DNA of 64,000 nt from an endosymbiont of Galathealinum brachiosum. Lineage in GTDB: Bacteria; Pseudomonadota; Gammaproteobacteria; SZUA-229. Position 1 is the first letter of the stretch. The number at the start of each line of letters is the position of its first letter. The stretch covers positions 643,355-707,354 of the forward strand of contig QFXC01000011.1 of assembly GCA_003349885.1 (NCBI GenBank), read 5' to 3'. The translations under genes were made by a program, and so were the position numbers. The notes under the pieces are model-generated. The model was not told where the DNA came from and searched no databases. It saw only the letters and a list, made by a program, of their open reading frames with translations. This document shows, in pieces, positions 42,149 through 52,473 of the stretch.

Positions 42149-44242
42149 ATGAGCGCAGCAAAACGAAATCCGTTTGCTATAGGTGTAATTAGTAAACCCA
42201 TTTTGATATTGGGTGTGCTATTGATGCTATCCATCGGTGCGATGGCAGCCAGTCTGTTTTATGCGGCAACTCAGCAAGCTTATCAACAACAATATATTGA
42301 AATAGTTTCTGAACAAAAACTACTTTCTCAGCGACTGGCGACTTTATCGCTAGAGTCTGCTGCAGGTAGAGATTCGGCTTTCACGCAATTAGAACAATTT
42401 CGTAACCGTTATGATGAAACGCTGAATATTTTTAAGAATGGTAATCCTTTAACGGGTTTGCCTTCTTTACCTGGCTCAGCAAAAACTCAGTTTAAAGCGG
42501 TAACGCAAGTTTGGTATGGTGACGGTTCAGGTGTTGGTCCGGATACTTACCGTGGCAATATTGGTAATATTCTTGATGGTAAATTAGCGATCTCAGAAGT
42601 CGGTGAGTTTGTTCTGGTAATTCAGGAATTTATTCCGCAGTTACTGTCTTTCTCAGAAGAGGTTGTTGATCTTTTAGTGGAAAGAAATGCGACACCACAT
42701 CAGGTGTTTATGGCATCTCGCCAGTTAATGCTTACTCAGCGTATAGAAAATAACATGAACCGTGTTTTATCAGGTGGTGATGGCGCTGCTGCTGCAGCTG
42801 ACCGTTTCGGTCGAGATGCTGCCCGTTTTGGTGCCGTGCTTGAAGCCATGTTAAAAGGTTCGAAAGCGTTACGTATTAAAAAGATTAATGATGAAGTTGT
42901 AAGAATTAAATTACGTGAAGTCGCAATGCTGTTTAGCTCGGTTTCAGATCACGTAGAAGCAATACTTGAGTTATCTCCTGACCTGTTTGATGTTAAAAAC
43001 TCTGCTGGTGAAATAGAGTCACTGGGTGTTCAGTTACTGAAAGAAACAGAGAGTCTGGAAAGAGAAATTGTTAATCACGGTAAGTTCCTTGATATCGTTC
43101 GTTTTGTCGGTATCGGTGCAGGTGGTTTAGCGGTAATCGTTATTATCATCGCCGGTGTGTTGATGGTGCGTGACTCGGGTGAACGTGAGGATGCGGCACT
43201 TGAGCAAAACAGAAGAAACCAGCGAGCTATATTACGACTACTGGATGAAATGGCTAACCTGGCGGAAGGTGATTTAACTGTACACGCAACCGTAACCGAA
43301 GAAATAACGGGTGCGATAGCCGACTCCGTTAACTATGCGATTGACGCACTCCGCTCACTAGTAACCACAATCAACAGTACAGCGGTTGAGGTTTCTTCCT
43401 CGGCTGAAAAAACACAGGCAATTGCAACACGCTTAACCGATGCATCAGCTCACCAGGCGCGGGAAATTGCTTCTGCCTCTGCAGCGATCACAGATATGGC
43501 TGACTCGATGAAAGCGGTATCCAAAGATGCAGAAGGCTCGGTGGATGTAGCACATAAATCACTGGAAATTGCACAGAAAGGTGCGGGCATTGTACGTAAG
43601 AGTATTTCAGGAATGGATACGATTCGTGAGCAAATTCAGGAAACATCTAAACGAATTAAACGACTGGGTGAATCATCTCAGGAAATCGGTGACATCGTTG
43701 GGCTGATCACAGAAATCGCGGACCAGACGAATATCCTGGCATTGAATGCTGCGATACAGGCATCCACCGCGGGTGAAGCGGGTCGTGGTTTCGCGGTTGT
43801 TGCGGACGAAGTACAGCGACTGGCGGAACGAGCCAGTAACGCGACTAAACAGATTGAAGCACTGGTTAAAACCATCCAGTCCGATACTAACGAAGCGGTT
43901 AGCTCAATGGAAGCGAGTACAACCAACGTGGTAAGCGGTGCAAAAATGGCCGAGGATGCGGGTGACGCATTGATCGAAATTGAAAATGTATCGGATGAAC
44001 TGGCGGAGTTAATCACCGGCATTTCAACTTCTGCAAATAAACAGGCATCGGTTGCGATGGATGTATCAAATACCATGAACGTTATTCAGGAAATCACCCT
44101 GCAAACGTCAGAAGGTACTGAAGAAACATCTGCTTCTATCGGTAACCTTAGTGTTCTGGCGAACGAATTACGTAAGTCAGTTGCCGGCTTTAAGCTGCCA
44201 GACAGCGATGAGCAGGTAGAAACAGTAATATTAAACGGTTGA
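42149..44242 (+). CDS. pilJ: Methyl-accepting chemotaxis protein PilJ
   Basis: A 697-residue chemoreceptor that signals to ChpA. A first membrane helix lies near residues 15-38 ([21 protein letters not shown]), then a periplasmic part with two PilJ-type modules (about 40-310, [13 protein letters not shown] and [14 protein letters not shown]), a second helix near 320-345, a HAMP-like stretch, and a long cytoplasmic coiled coil with the signalling tip [20 protein letters not shown] near 525. The downstream genes encode ChpA and ChpC; no PilK methyltransferase lies behind it. Confidence 0.95.
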   Translation: MSAAKRNPFAIGVISKPILILGVLLMLSIGAMAASLFYAATQQAYQQQYIEIVSEQKLLSQRLATLSLESAAGRDSAFTQLEQFRNRYDETLNIFKNGNPLTGLPSLPGSAKTQFKAVTQVWYGDGSGVGPDTYRGNIGNILDGKLAISEVGEFVLVIQEFIPQLLSFSEEVVDLLVERNATPHQVFMASRQLMLTQRIENNMNRVLSGGDGAAAAADRFGRDAARFGAVLEAMLKGSKALRIKKINDEVVRIKLREVAMLFSSVSDHVEAILELSPDLFDVKNSAGEIESLGVQLLKETESLEREIVNHGKFLDIVRFVGIGAGGLAVIVIIIAGVLMVRDSGEREDAALEQNRRNQRAILRLLDEMANLAEGDLTVHATVTEEITGAIADSVNYAIDALRSLVTTINSTAVEVSSSAEKTQAIATRLTDASAHQAREIASASAAITDMADSMKAVSKDAEGSVDVAHKSLEIAQKGAGIVRKSISGMDTIREQIQETSKRIKRLGESSQEIGDIVGLITEIADQTNILALNAAIQASTAGEAGRGFAVVADEVQRLAERASNATKQIEALVKTIQSDTNEAVSSMEASTTNVVSGAKMAEDAGDALIEIENVSDELAELITGISTSANKQASVAMDVSNTMNVIQEITLQTSEGTEETSASIGNLSVLANELRKSVAGFKLPDSDEQVETVILNG

Positions 44243-44260
44243 GGCTAGAGTTTGTCTGAG

Positions 44261-47200
44261 ATGAAAACAGAGGATACTGTTGAATATAATTCGTTACGTT
44301 GGGTCAAGAAAGAACTTGATCTGATATTACAGGAAGCCCAGGCTTCTCTATCGGCATATATTGAAGATACCGATGAAGAGGATCGTCTGCGTGAATCTGT
44401 TGAACATTTGCATATGGTGCAGGGCACTTTGCAAATGGTTGAATTATATGGCGCAGCACAATTAGCTGAAGAAATGGAAAAAGTTTCTGAAGCGTTGCTC
44501 AATGGCAATATTGATAAAGTTGAAGATGCATATGATGTTCTTATGCGCTCGATGCTGCAGTTGCCTGATTACCTGGAAAGTTTGCAGTCGGGCAGAAAAG
44601 ATGTGCCCATGGTATTGCTACCACTGCTTAATGATTTACGAGCATCTCGTAGTGCTAGTTTATTATCTGAAAATGTTTTATTTTTCCCTGATGTAAATAC
44701 TGAAAGCGGACAGTCAGAAACAGAAATTGAGGCTGGTCAGCTTGTCACTAACGCTAAAAAATTACGTCCTCATTTCCAAATTGGTTTGTTAGGCTGGTTT
44801 AAAGGTCAGAAGGTTTCAGCCAGTTTAAAACGTTTACTTGCCGTTCTGGGCGAGCTTGAGAAAAAAACCGCACAACCTTCAATTCGTCGTATCTGGTCGA
44901 TTAGCTCCGCCCTTGTTGAAGGTCTGGGTAAAAATGGCATAGACAGCAATGTCAGTATTAAAATGTTGTTGGGTCAGGTTGATAGAAGCATAAAGCAGTT
45001 AATCGATACCGATGAAGATGTTTTTGCTAAAAACACTCCTAACGATCTATTAAAAAATCTTCTTTATTATGTTGCACGTATTACAACTGATTCGCCCCGA
45101 GTCAAAGAAATTAAAACTACCTATCGATTAGAGGAGTTATTACCTGGTGATAATGAGCTGGAAGAAGCTCGTTCAGGTATGGGTGGATTAAATGCAGAAT
45201 TACTTGAAACAGTTTCTGCTGGTATTCGTGAAGATCTGTTAGAAGTAAAAGACGCACTTGAAATTTTTGTTCATAGTGAGGTTCAGGATCTGGGTAGGCT
45301 GGGTAACTTGCCTGCTTTATTGAATAAAATTGCAGATACACTGTCAATGTTGGGTCTGGGCATGCCGCGGGAAATGGTGCTTGAACAGCATGATGTAATT
45401 GAGCAGATTATATCTAAGTCAAAAGAGGCAACAGATGAACTCATTATGGGTGTTGCAGGTGTATTGCTTGCTGTTGAATCGCAACTAAATAGCTTTATTG
45501 CAAACCGCTCATCAATGGGTGGTGAGAATGAGCCCGCGCATCGTGTTGGTGATCTGGCTGATATGCCAGAGAGTGAATACCTTGAAGTGCTTTCAGCTGT
45601 AATACGCGAAGCGTTACAGGACTTTAATGATGCAAGGCTGGCAATTCTAAATTATCTTGAAAACCCGGTTGATAAAAATTTACTTGAAATTGTATTGCAA
45701 CGTCTGGAAGAAATTGACGGTGCAATGTTTATGTTGCCTATTCAGAAATTGAAACACCAGACTGATTCATTACGTAATTATGTTTCAAAGGTTATGTTGA
45801 ATGCAGGTCAGGTACCTGAAGCATCAGTACAGAATGATCTGGCAGATGTTGTAACGAGTATCGAATATTACCTGGAAGCTATTTTAGAAGGCAGGCCTGA
45901 TTTAGAGTTATCGATGAATTCTGGTAATGCAGCTGCTGATAGATTATTAGAAATAGCATCTGAATCTGGTGTTGAAGTCGCAGAGCAGGAGGCTGTATCT
46001 GAAGAGATAATAGCGGAAGAAACTGAAGTTGCTGAAGAAGTCGTTTCAAATGAAGTGATAGAAACAGAAGATCCTGTAGAAGAACCAGTTGCAGAAAAGG
46101 AAGAGCCTGCATTAGAAGAATCAATAGCAGTAATTGAAGAACCAGTACAAGAAGCTGACGAAGTAGAAGAAGAGCGTTACATCATTCTAAGTGATGATGC
46201 AGATGAAGAAATTTTAGAAATCTTTATTGAAGAAGCAATGGAAGAGCTTGCGTCATTAAATGAACAAATCCCAGTCTGGGAGCGTGATCATGGTAATCAG
46301 GAATCACTGAGCACAATCCGTCGTTCATTCCATACTTTAAAGGGAAGTGGACGTTTGATCGGTGCAGAACTGATAGGCGAGTTCTCATGGAATTTTGAAA
46401 ACATGCTGAATCGTGTCATTGATAAATCACGACCACTTAATCAGGATGTATTTGATATTCTGCATGAGTCTTTAGGTGTGTTGCCTCAGCTAATCGAGCA
46501 GTTAAAAGGAAATAGAGAGCCTATTCCTAACATCTATAAGTTAATAGACAGGACTGAAGCGCTGGGAAAGTGGAAAAAGCCGGAGGCAAATAAAGTAGCA
46601 GCTTCGGCTAGTGAAATAATAAAAGAAAAGTTAGTTGAAGAAGTTGAAACTCCTGTTTCAGAAATTGAAGAGCTGCAATTTGAAGAAGCGGAAGTTGATG
46701 AAACTGAAACAATAGAAATTTCAGAAGATGAAGTAATGGATGAAATTTCTGATGATGAACTTGTCCTTGAAGAGTCGCCTGATGAAGTTGCAGATGAAAG
46801 TGTTGTCGACAATGAGTTGTCAGAAGATTTAGACGATGATTTCGGTGATGAATTTGATATTGATTTGACGGATGAGTTAGAAGCTCTGCAAATAGCATCA
46901 TCAGATGAAGCTGACGCAGTATTAGAGCTTGAAGAAACCTCAATAGAAGAAGATGAAGTATTAGAGCTTGAAGAGGTTTCTATAGATGAAACTTTAAATG
47001 AAGTGGTTATAGATGATCTTGCTCTGGATGAAGCTGAAGAAATAAAAATAGAAGATGAACTTTCTTCAGAAGACACCCTGCAAATTTATATAGATCCCGT
47101 TCTGTTTGATATATTCAAAGGTGAATCCGAAAACCATCTGCAACAGATAAAAAGTTTACTTGATAAGCATAATCAGTCAATAGAACCACTAACAGCTAAT

Positions 47201-50200
47201 GCGGAATTGTTACGTGCATTACATACATTATTCGGAAGTGCACGCACTGCTGAAGTTGATGAAATAGCAGAGTTATGTGGTGGATTAGAAAAATACGTTC
47301 GATTATATCTGAATAAAGATGACTTAAGCATTTCAGATACAGGTGTAACGCTTATTTCGGATGTTGCCAGCAAAGTGTCTGGTATGCTTGCGGCTCTGGA
47401 GCAGAAAAATCACAAACTTGAATCGGATGATATTTTATTAAGTCGAATTAATAGTTTAAGCATTAAAAAACAAAACGAATTAGCAACCGAAGATGTAGCT
47501 GCAGTAGATGATACTGATACATCTGAAGATATTACGTTAGAAATTGAAGATAATAAGATTAGCGTAGAAGAGTCTTTAGTAAGTTATTCAGATGTCGATG
47601 ACGAGTTAGTTGAAATATTCCTGGAAGAAGCAGAAGAGTTGTTAGATAGTTGTGAAAATAGCTTGCAACGCTGGAACTCGAATAATAATGATGAAGAAAG
47701 CGTTCAGGATCTACAGCGTCATTTGCACACTCTAAAGGGTGGTGCACGCATGGCTGATCTCAGTCCTGTTGGCGATTTAACGCATGCACTTGAGTCACTA
47801 GTTATTGCAGTTAATGATAAGCACCTTTCATTCACTAAAGAAATATCAAATGCATTTCATGATGCTCTCGATCAATTGTCAGATATGTTGTCTAAAGTAA
47901 AAGAAAGACAGCCATTATCGTCTGGTAATGCTCTTATTTTGCATATCGATGCACTTAGAGAGGGAAAAAAAACTTCAAATAACGTAGAACCATCATCTAC
48001 TGATGAAGGTGAAGACCCGGAGCCCGCAAGGGGCTTAGATAGTGTAACCATAGACGATACTGAAGATGCCGATACCTTTGCAGTAGAACTGACTGAAGAA
48101 GCTATATTATCTGATGATTTTGATGTTGGATTAGACGAAGACTTTGGTTTTGAAATTCCCCTAGATCCCGATATTGATTCCCCATCAGAAGATGAAGGTA
48201 TAGTTTTAGATTCAGATGCTGATTACCAGGTTGAACTAAGTTCAGAATCTATTCTGGAAGAAACTGAAGACTTAACTGATCAGGTTTCAGTGAGTCTGAT
48301 TGATGAGATCGAAGAAGAGGAAGAAGTTGAATCCACTCCTGAAGAAACAGTAGAAGAGGGAGAAACTCCAACATTTGTTCTTGAAAAAAATGAAGCTCTT
48401 CAGGAAAATGTTAAGCCTCAGCAAAAAGATAGCATAGCAACTGAGCAGGTGCGTGTACGATCTGATTTATTAAATGACCTGGTAAATCATGCAGGTGAAG
48501 TCAGTGTTTATCATGCGCGTATGGGTCAACAAATATCAAACTTCTCATTTAACCTTTCTGAAATGAATCAAACCGTTATACGTTTACGTGAACAGTTGCG
48601 TCAACTTTCAATTGAGACTGAAGCTCAAATATTATCCAGATATGAAAAAGAGTCTGATCAGTATGATGAAGATTTTGATCCATTAGAAATGGATAGATTC
48701 TCTACAATGCAGCAGATATCTCGAAGCTTGCAGGAAACAGTGGGTGATATAGAAAGTATTAAAGATCTGTTATCAGAAGAGGTTCGTGACTCTGAAACAT
48801 TACTGTTACAGGAGTCCAGAGTAAGTTCTGAATTACAGGAAGGTTTAATGCGTACGCGTATGGTTCACTTCGGTGGGCTTGCTTCTAGATTGAGAAGAAT
48901 TGTACGCCAGACTGCGCGTGAGTTAGATAAAGAGGTTGAGCTTGAGATCGTTGGTGAAACATCTGAGGTCGATCGGACGGTACTAGATCGTATTGTTGCA
49001 CCGCTTGAACATATGTTAAGAAATGCGGTTTCTCACGGCATAGAAAATGTAGATGAACGTAAGGCTGCAGGTAAACAGGGAACAGGAACATTAAGAATAA
49101 TTGTTGATCGTGAAGGTTCAGATGTAGTTATAACCGTTGATGATGACGGGCGTGGTATTGATGTTAATGCCATACGTAAGAAAGCTACAGATAAAGGATT
49201 GTTAACTGCGGATAGCGTGATAAGTGACCATGATGTGCTGCAATATATTATGGAAGCCGGTTTTAGTACGGCAGAAAAAGTAACACAAATATCCGGCCGT
49301 GGTGTTGGAATGGATGTTGTTGACAGTGAAATAAAACAGCTTGGTGGTGTGCTTGAAATAGATACAGTTCAGGGTAAAGGCACAACGTTTAAAATTCGCC
49401 TGCCACTGACACTAGCAATTAATCATGCGTTACTGGTTAACGTTGGTGAGGATATCTACGCGGTACCATTAAACAGTATAGAAGGTGTAGTGCGTTTATC
49501 TGGGCCAGAGCTGCAGCAGTTTTATAATAGTGGTGAAAACAGTTATGAGTTTGCTGGTAGTTCGTATGAGCTAAAACACCTGGGTGCGCTATTAACAGGT
49601 GAGCAAGCAGATTATTCAAGGCAAGGTCAGTTATTCCCTGTGTTGCTTGCACGAACAGGCGATCAGAGTGTTGCACTACATGTCGACGATTTAATTGGAC
49701 GACGTGAAGTTGTTGTAAAACCAGTTGGTGCGCAGATTAGTACAGTGCGTGGTATATCTGGTGCAACCATTCTTGGTGATGGTCGTGTGGTTATTATTCT
49801 TGAAATGAATTCACTGGTATTAGGTGACTCGCTCTTCCATGTAACCGACTCAGATGATGAGTTAGGCGAAGAAGTAGAAGCAATACCCGTTATTGAAGAG
49901 AAACGAGAAACTATTGTTATGGTGGTCGATGACTCAATAACAATACGTAAAGTAACAGAACGAATGTTAACACGACATGACATGAAGGTTATTACAGCAA
50001 AAGATGGTGTCGATGCTGTGTCGCAATTACAGGAAGTAAAACCTGATGTTATGTTGTTAGATATAGAAATGCCAAGAATGGATGGTTATGAAGTTGCGAC
50101 TCATGTTAGAAATGATCCGCGTCTTGCCGATTTGCCTATTATTATGATTACATCTCGAAGTGGCTCCAAGCATAAAGATAAAGCGATGGAAATAGGTGTA

Positions 50201-50269
50201 AATAAATATATGGGTAAACCATTCCAGGAAGATGAATTGCTAGAAAATATTCACGAGCTGATTGACTGA
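44261..50269 (+). CDS. chpA: Hybrid chemotaxis histidine kinase ChpA (PilL)
   Basis: A 2002-residue kinase. An N-terminal FimL-like region has EHLHMVQGTLQMVELYGAA near residue 50. Phosphotransfer-type motifs follow near 694 (FHTLKGSGRLIG), 990 (LHTLFGSARTAEV) and 1159 (LHTLKGGARMAD), separated by very acidic linkers (570-660, 780-930, 1250-1400). The catalytic domain has HMLRNAVSHGIEN near 1583, DDGRGIDV and GRGVGMDVVDSEI; a CheW domain (1720-1860) and a receiver domain with LLDIEMPRMDGYE (1888-2002) complete it. ATG 44261 is preferred over TTG 44252. Smaller than the roughly 2470-residue Pseudomonas protein. Confidence 0.95.
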   Translation: MKTEDTVEYNSLRWVKKELDLILQEAQASLSAYIEDTDEEDRLRESVEHLHMVQGTLQMVELYGAAQLAEEMEKVSEALLNGNIDKVEDAYDVLMRSMLQLPDYLESLQSGRKDVPMVLLPLLNDLRASRSASLLSENVLFFPDVNTESGQSETEIEAGQLVTNAKKLRPHFQIGLLGWFKGQKVSASLKRLLAVLGELEKKTAQPSIRRIWSISSALVEGLGKNGIDSNVSIKMLLGQVDRSIKQLIDTDEDVFAKNTPNDLLKNLLYYVARITTDSPRVKEIKTTYRLEELLPGDNELEEARSGMGGLNAELLETVSAGIREDLLEVKDALEIFVHSEVQDLGRLGNLPALLNKIADTLSMLGLGMPREMVLEQHDVIEQIISKSKEATDELIMGVAGVLLAVESQLNSFIANRSSMGGENEPAHRVGDLADMPESEYLEVLSAVIREALQDFNDARLAILNYLENPVDKNLLEIVLQRLEEIDGAMFMLPIQKLKHQTDSLRNYVSKVMLNAGQVPEASVQNDLADVVTSIEYYLEAILEGRPDLELSMNSGNAAADRLLEIASESGVEVAEQEAVSEEIIAEETEVAEEVVSNEVIETEDPVEEPVAEKEEPALEESIAVIEEPVQEADEVEEERYIILSDDADEEILEIFIEEAMEELASLNEQIPVWERDHGNQESLSTIRRSFHTLKGSGRLIGAELIGEFSWNFENMLNRVIDKSRPLNQDVFDILHESLGVLPQLIEQLKGNREPIPNIYKLIDRTEALGKWKKPEANKVAASASEIIKEKLVEEVETPVSEIEELQFEEAEVDETETIEISEDEVMDEISDDELVLEESPDEVADESVVDNELSEDLDDDFGDEFDIDLTDELEALQIASSDEADAVLELEETSIEEDEVLELEEVSIDETLNEVVIDDLALDEAEEIKIEDELSSEDTLQIYIDPVLFDIFKGESENHLQQIKSLLDKHNQSIEPLTANAELLRALHTLFGSARTAEVDEIAELCGGLEKYVRLYLNKDDLSISDTGVTLISDVASKVSGMLAALEQKNHKLESDDILLSRINSLSIKKQNELATEDVAAVDDTDTSEDITLEIEDNKISVEESLVSYSDVDDELVEIFLEEAEELLDSCENSLQRWNSNNNDEESVQDLQRHLHTLKGGARMADLSPVGDLTHALESLVIAVNDKHLSFTKEISNAFHDALDQLSDMLSKVKERQPLSSGNALILHIDALREGKKTSNNVEPSSTDEGEDPEPARGLDSVTIDDTEDADTFAVELTEEAILSDDFDVGLDEDFGFEIPLDPDIDSPSEDEGIVLDSDADYQVELSSESILEETEDLTDQVSVSLIDEIEEEEEVESTPEETVEEGETPTFVLEKNEALQENVKPQQKDSIATEQVRVRSDLLNDLVNHAGEVSVYHARMGQQISNFSFNLSEMNQTVIRLREQLRQLSIETEAQILSRYEKESDQYDEDFDPLEMDRFSTMQQISRSLQETVGDIESIKDLLSEEVRDSETLLLQESRVSSELQEGLMRTRMVHFGGLASRLRRIVRQTARELDKEVELEIVGETSEVDRTVLDRIVAPLEHMLRNAVSHGIENVDERKAAGKQGTGTLRIIVDREGSDVVITVDDDGRGIDVNAIRKKATDKGLLTADSVISDHDVLQYIMEAGFSTAEKVTQISGRGVGMDVVDSEIKQLGGVLEIDTVQGKGTTFKIRLPLTLAINHALLVNVGEDIYAVPLNSIEGVVRLSGPELQQFYNSGENSYEFAGSSYELKHLGALLTGEQADYSRQGQLFPVLLARTGDQSVALHVDDLIGRREVVVKPVGAQISTVRGISGATILGDGRVVIILEMNSLVLGDSLFHVTDSDDELGEEVEAIPVIEEKRETIVMVVDDSITIRKVTERMLTRHDMKVITAKDGVDAVSQLQEVKPDVMLLDIEMPRMDGYEVATHVRNDPRLADLPIIMITSRSGSKHKDKAMEIGVNKYMGKPFQEDELLENIHELID

Positions 50270-50724
50270 TGTCCGAAGAAATAAAATGCATGATATTAAA
50301 AATTAATGGTGACGAACTGTTAATGCCGAATGCGTCGGTGGCAGAAATAATACCTATTAAAAATATTATTAACGTAGCGAATAAGCCAGCCTGGATGTTA
50401 GGTTATCTTGACTGGCGTGGACATTCTGTTCCGCTGGTCTCGTTTGAAGCAATGGGTGAAGTTCGAATGCCTAGTCTGGCTTCTGGTAATGTGAAAGCAG
50501 CCGTTTTGTTTTCTATCGGAGAAGACTCAAACTTTCCGTTTATGTCTATTTTAATGCAGGATGCACCTTCAATTATTAATGTAAAAGAAGCAGATGTGAT
50601 TTCAAATAAAGAAAAAATTAATCATCCAGCAGTAGGTGATAAAGTTATGATGGCTGATGGAACGTATAGCATTATAAATCTTGAAAAGCTGGAATCAATT
50701 GTAAAAGAAGTTATGACGCATTAG
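50269..50724 (+). CDS. chpC: CheW-like protein ChpC
   Basis: A 151-residue CheW-domain adaptor. KCMILKINGDELLMPNASVAEIIP, PAWMLGYLDWRGHSVPLVSFE and INLEKLESIVKEV match ChpC. The start ATG overlaps the stop of chpA by 1 base (TGATG), so it is co-translated. No chpB (CheB-like methylesterase) lies between. Confidence 0.9.
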   Translation: MSEEIKCMILKINGDELLMPNASVAEIIPIKNIINVANKPAWMLGYLDWRGHSVPLVSFEAMGEVRMPSLASGNVKAAVLFSIGEDSNFPFMSILMQDAPSIINVKEADVISNKEKINHPAVGDKVMMADGTYSIINLEKLESIVKEVMTH

Positions 50725-50761
50725 CAGTTTGATTTAAGTCATTTTCTGGCCCAAAAAGGCA

Positions 50762-51490
50762 CTACCTACCTAAATCACCCCAAAGAAGTTGAACTGAAGT
50801 TATTGCAGCTAATGCTGCAGTTTCAGTACGCAATATCCTGGGTCCAAGTTTGATACCTTCGAATCCGTTGTTCTTTGCTGCAATAATTTCACTTTCAGAA
50901 AGCCCGCCTTCAGGACCGATTAAAAGATGAATATTGGTGGCAGCTGATAGAGATTGAAGGTTATTACTTGAAAGTGGATCAAGTAATAACCTTGAATCAG
51001 CAGAGCTGTCATTGAAGATTGTTTCTAGTTTACCTACTGGATTTATTGCGGGTAGGTAGTTGCGACCAGATTGTTCGCATGCGCTAATTGCTATTGAGCG
51101 CCAGTGATCCAGTTTTTTTTGTTCTCGCTCGCCTTTCAGGTTGACTACAGTTCGCTCGGTGATAACAGGCGTAATTTGAGTGACACCCAGTTCAATTGAT
51201 TTTTGAATCGCAAAATCCATGCGATCGCCTTTTGAAATACCCTGAAACAGGTGAATGTTAATATTGGATTCATTGTCAATAACAGTTGAGGACTCGATGT
51301 GAGCAATCGCTTTTTTTCCTGAAACTTCCAGGCGAGCTGAATACTCAGTGCCTTCGCCATTAAATAAAGTAAATATATAATTGTTTTTTAATCGAAGAAC
51401 TTTAATCAGGTGGTTGCTTGAAAACTTATCAAGTTGAACGATGTCATCCTTGTCGAACAGCCCCGATTGATATATTCGAATTGATTTCAT
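50762..51490 (-). CDS. rsmE: 16S rRNA m3U1498 methyltransferase RsmE
   Basis: A 242-residue SPOUT methyltransferase. N-terminal PUA-like part (HLIKVLRLKNNYIFTLFNG), then FQGISKGDRMDFAIQKSIELGV, ERTVVNLKGEREQKKLDHWRSIAISACEQSGRN, and the knot with LLIGPEGGLSESEI and LGPRILRTETAALAAI. It consumes SAM, consistent with its place 24 bases behind metF at the end of the SAM-cycle operon. Confidence 0.95.
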   Translation of the reverse strand: MKSIRIYQSGLFDKDDIVQLDKFSSNHLIKVLRLKNNYIFTLFNGEGTEYSARLEVSGKKAIAHIESSTVIDNESNINIHLFQGISKGDRMDFAIQKSIELGVTQITPVITERTVVNLKGEREQKKLDHWRSIAISACEQSGRNYLPAINPVGKLETIFNDSSADSRLLLDPLSSNNLQSLSAATNIHLLIGPEGGLSESEIIAAKNNGFEGIKLGPRILRTETAALAAITSVQLLWGDLGR

Positions 51491-51514
51491 GTAAAAATTT
51501 AAAACAATCTCAAA

Positions 51515-52366
51515 CTATAGTTTGAGATTGTTCCATATTTTTAAAGTTGCTTCTGACTGATTCATAGAATAGAAATGCAGTCCAGGAGCACCCATTTCCA
51601 GTAACTTTTGACACATAGAAGAAACGAAATCGGCTCCAAATTCTTTTATGGAGTCAGTGTCATCGGCATATGATTCCAGCTTTCGTCTTAGCCAGCGTGG
51701 AATTTCAGCACCACACATGTCAGAAAAACGAGCCAGGTTGCTGTAATTAGTGATTGGCATGATACCGGGTACTATTGGTAAGTCTAACCCCGCTTTTTCG
51801 CAATTATCAATAAAGTAAAAGTAACTATCAATGTTATAAAAGTATTGAGTGATTGCGGAGTCTGCGCCAGAAAGTACTTTATTTTTAAAGTTTAACATAT
51901 CCTGATTGGCGTTTTCAGCTTGTGGGTGTGTTTCAGGGTAAGCGGCAACTTCAATATGAAACTGATCATTGTAATTATCACGTATAAAGCCGACTAGCTC
52001 ATTAGCGTAATTAAAGTCGCTTTGTGAAACTGTACCAGATGGCATGTCTCCACGTAGCGTAACGATACGCTTAATACCCTGATTTTTATAATCGTCGAGA
52101 ATATCTTTCAGTTGTTGTTTGCTAGAGCCAATGCATGAAAGGTGCGGAGCTACATCGCAGCCAGTACTTTGTTGAATCTTTGTGACAGCATTGAATGTGG
52201 TTTCACGAGTGGATCCGCCAGCACCAAAAGTAACAGAAAAAAATTCAGGATTAATTTCATTTTTTAATGTTTCAGCCGTGGAGAGCAGGTTTTCCATTCC
52301 CTTGTCAGTTTTGGGTGGGAAAAATTCACAACTGAAATTTTTATCTAGTTTTTTTTGGGTTTCCAT
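51515..52366 (-). CDS. metF: 5,10-methylenetetrahydrofolate reductase
   Basis: A 284-residue FAD-dependent TIM barrel that makes 5-methyl-THF for methionine synthesis. SCEFFPPKTDKGMENLL, FFSVTFGAGGSTRETTFN, HLSCIGSSKQQLKDIL, RIVTLRGDMP, FHIEVAAYPETHPQAEN and ITQYFYNIDSYFYFID are the family motifs. ATG 52366 has an AGG ribosome-binding site; TTG 52369 is one codon earlier. It lies 107 bases behind ahcY and before rsmE. Confidence 0.95.
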   Translation of the reverse strand: METQKKLDKNFSCEFFPPKTDKGMENLLSTAETLKNEINPEFFSVTFGAGGSTRETTFNAVTKIQQSTGCDVAPHLSCIGSSKQQLKDILDDYKNQGIKRIVTLRGDMPSGTVSQSDFNYANELVGFIRDNYNDQFHIEVAAYPETHPQAENANQDMLNFKNKVLSGADSAITQYFYNIDSYFYFIDNCEKAGLDLPIVPGIMPITNYSNLARFSDMCGAEIPRWLRRKLESYADDTDSIKEFGADFVSSMCQKLLEMGAPGLHFYSMNQSEATLKIWNNLKL

Positions 52367-52473
52367 CAATAAAACCTGTGTTAATCAATTATTCTTTAAA
52401 GCTATCCTTTCAGAAGTAACAGGCAACAATAATGAATGCTTGTCATTTCTAAAAGGGCAGTAAGGCCGCTGAA

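Noticed and set aside
46534..47076. Long serine-rich open frame on the minus strand inside chpA
   Set aside because: It is the complement of the acidic Glu/Asp-rich linker of ChpA; serine-rich antisense frames arise from GAA/GAT codons. No ribosome-binding site or family match.
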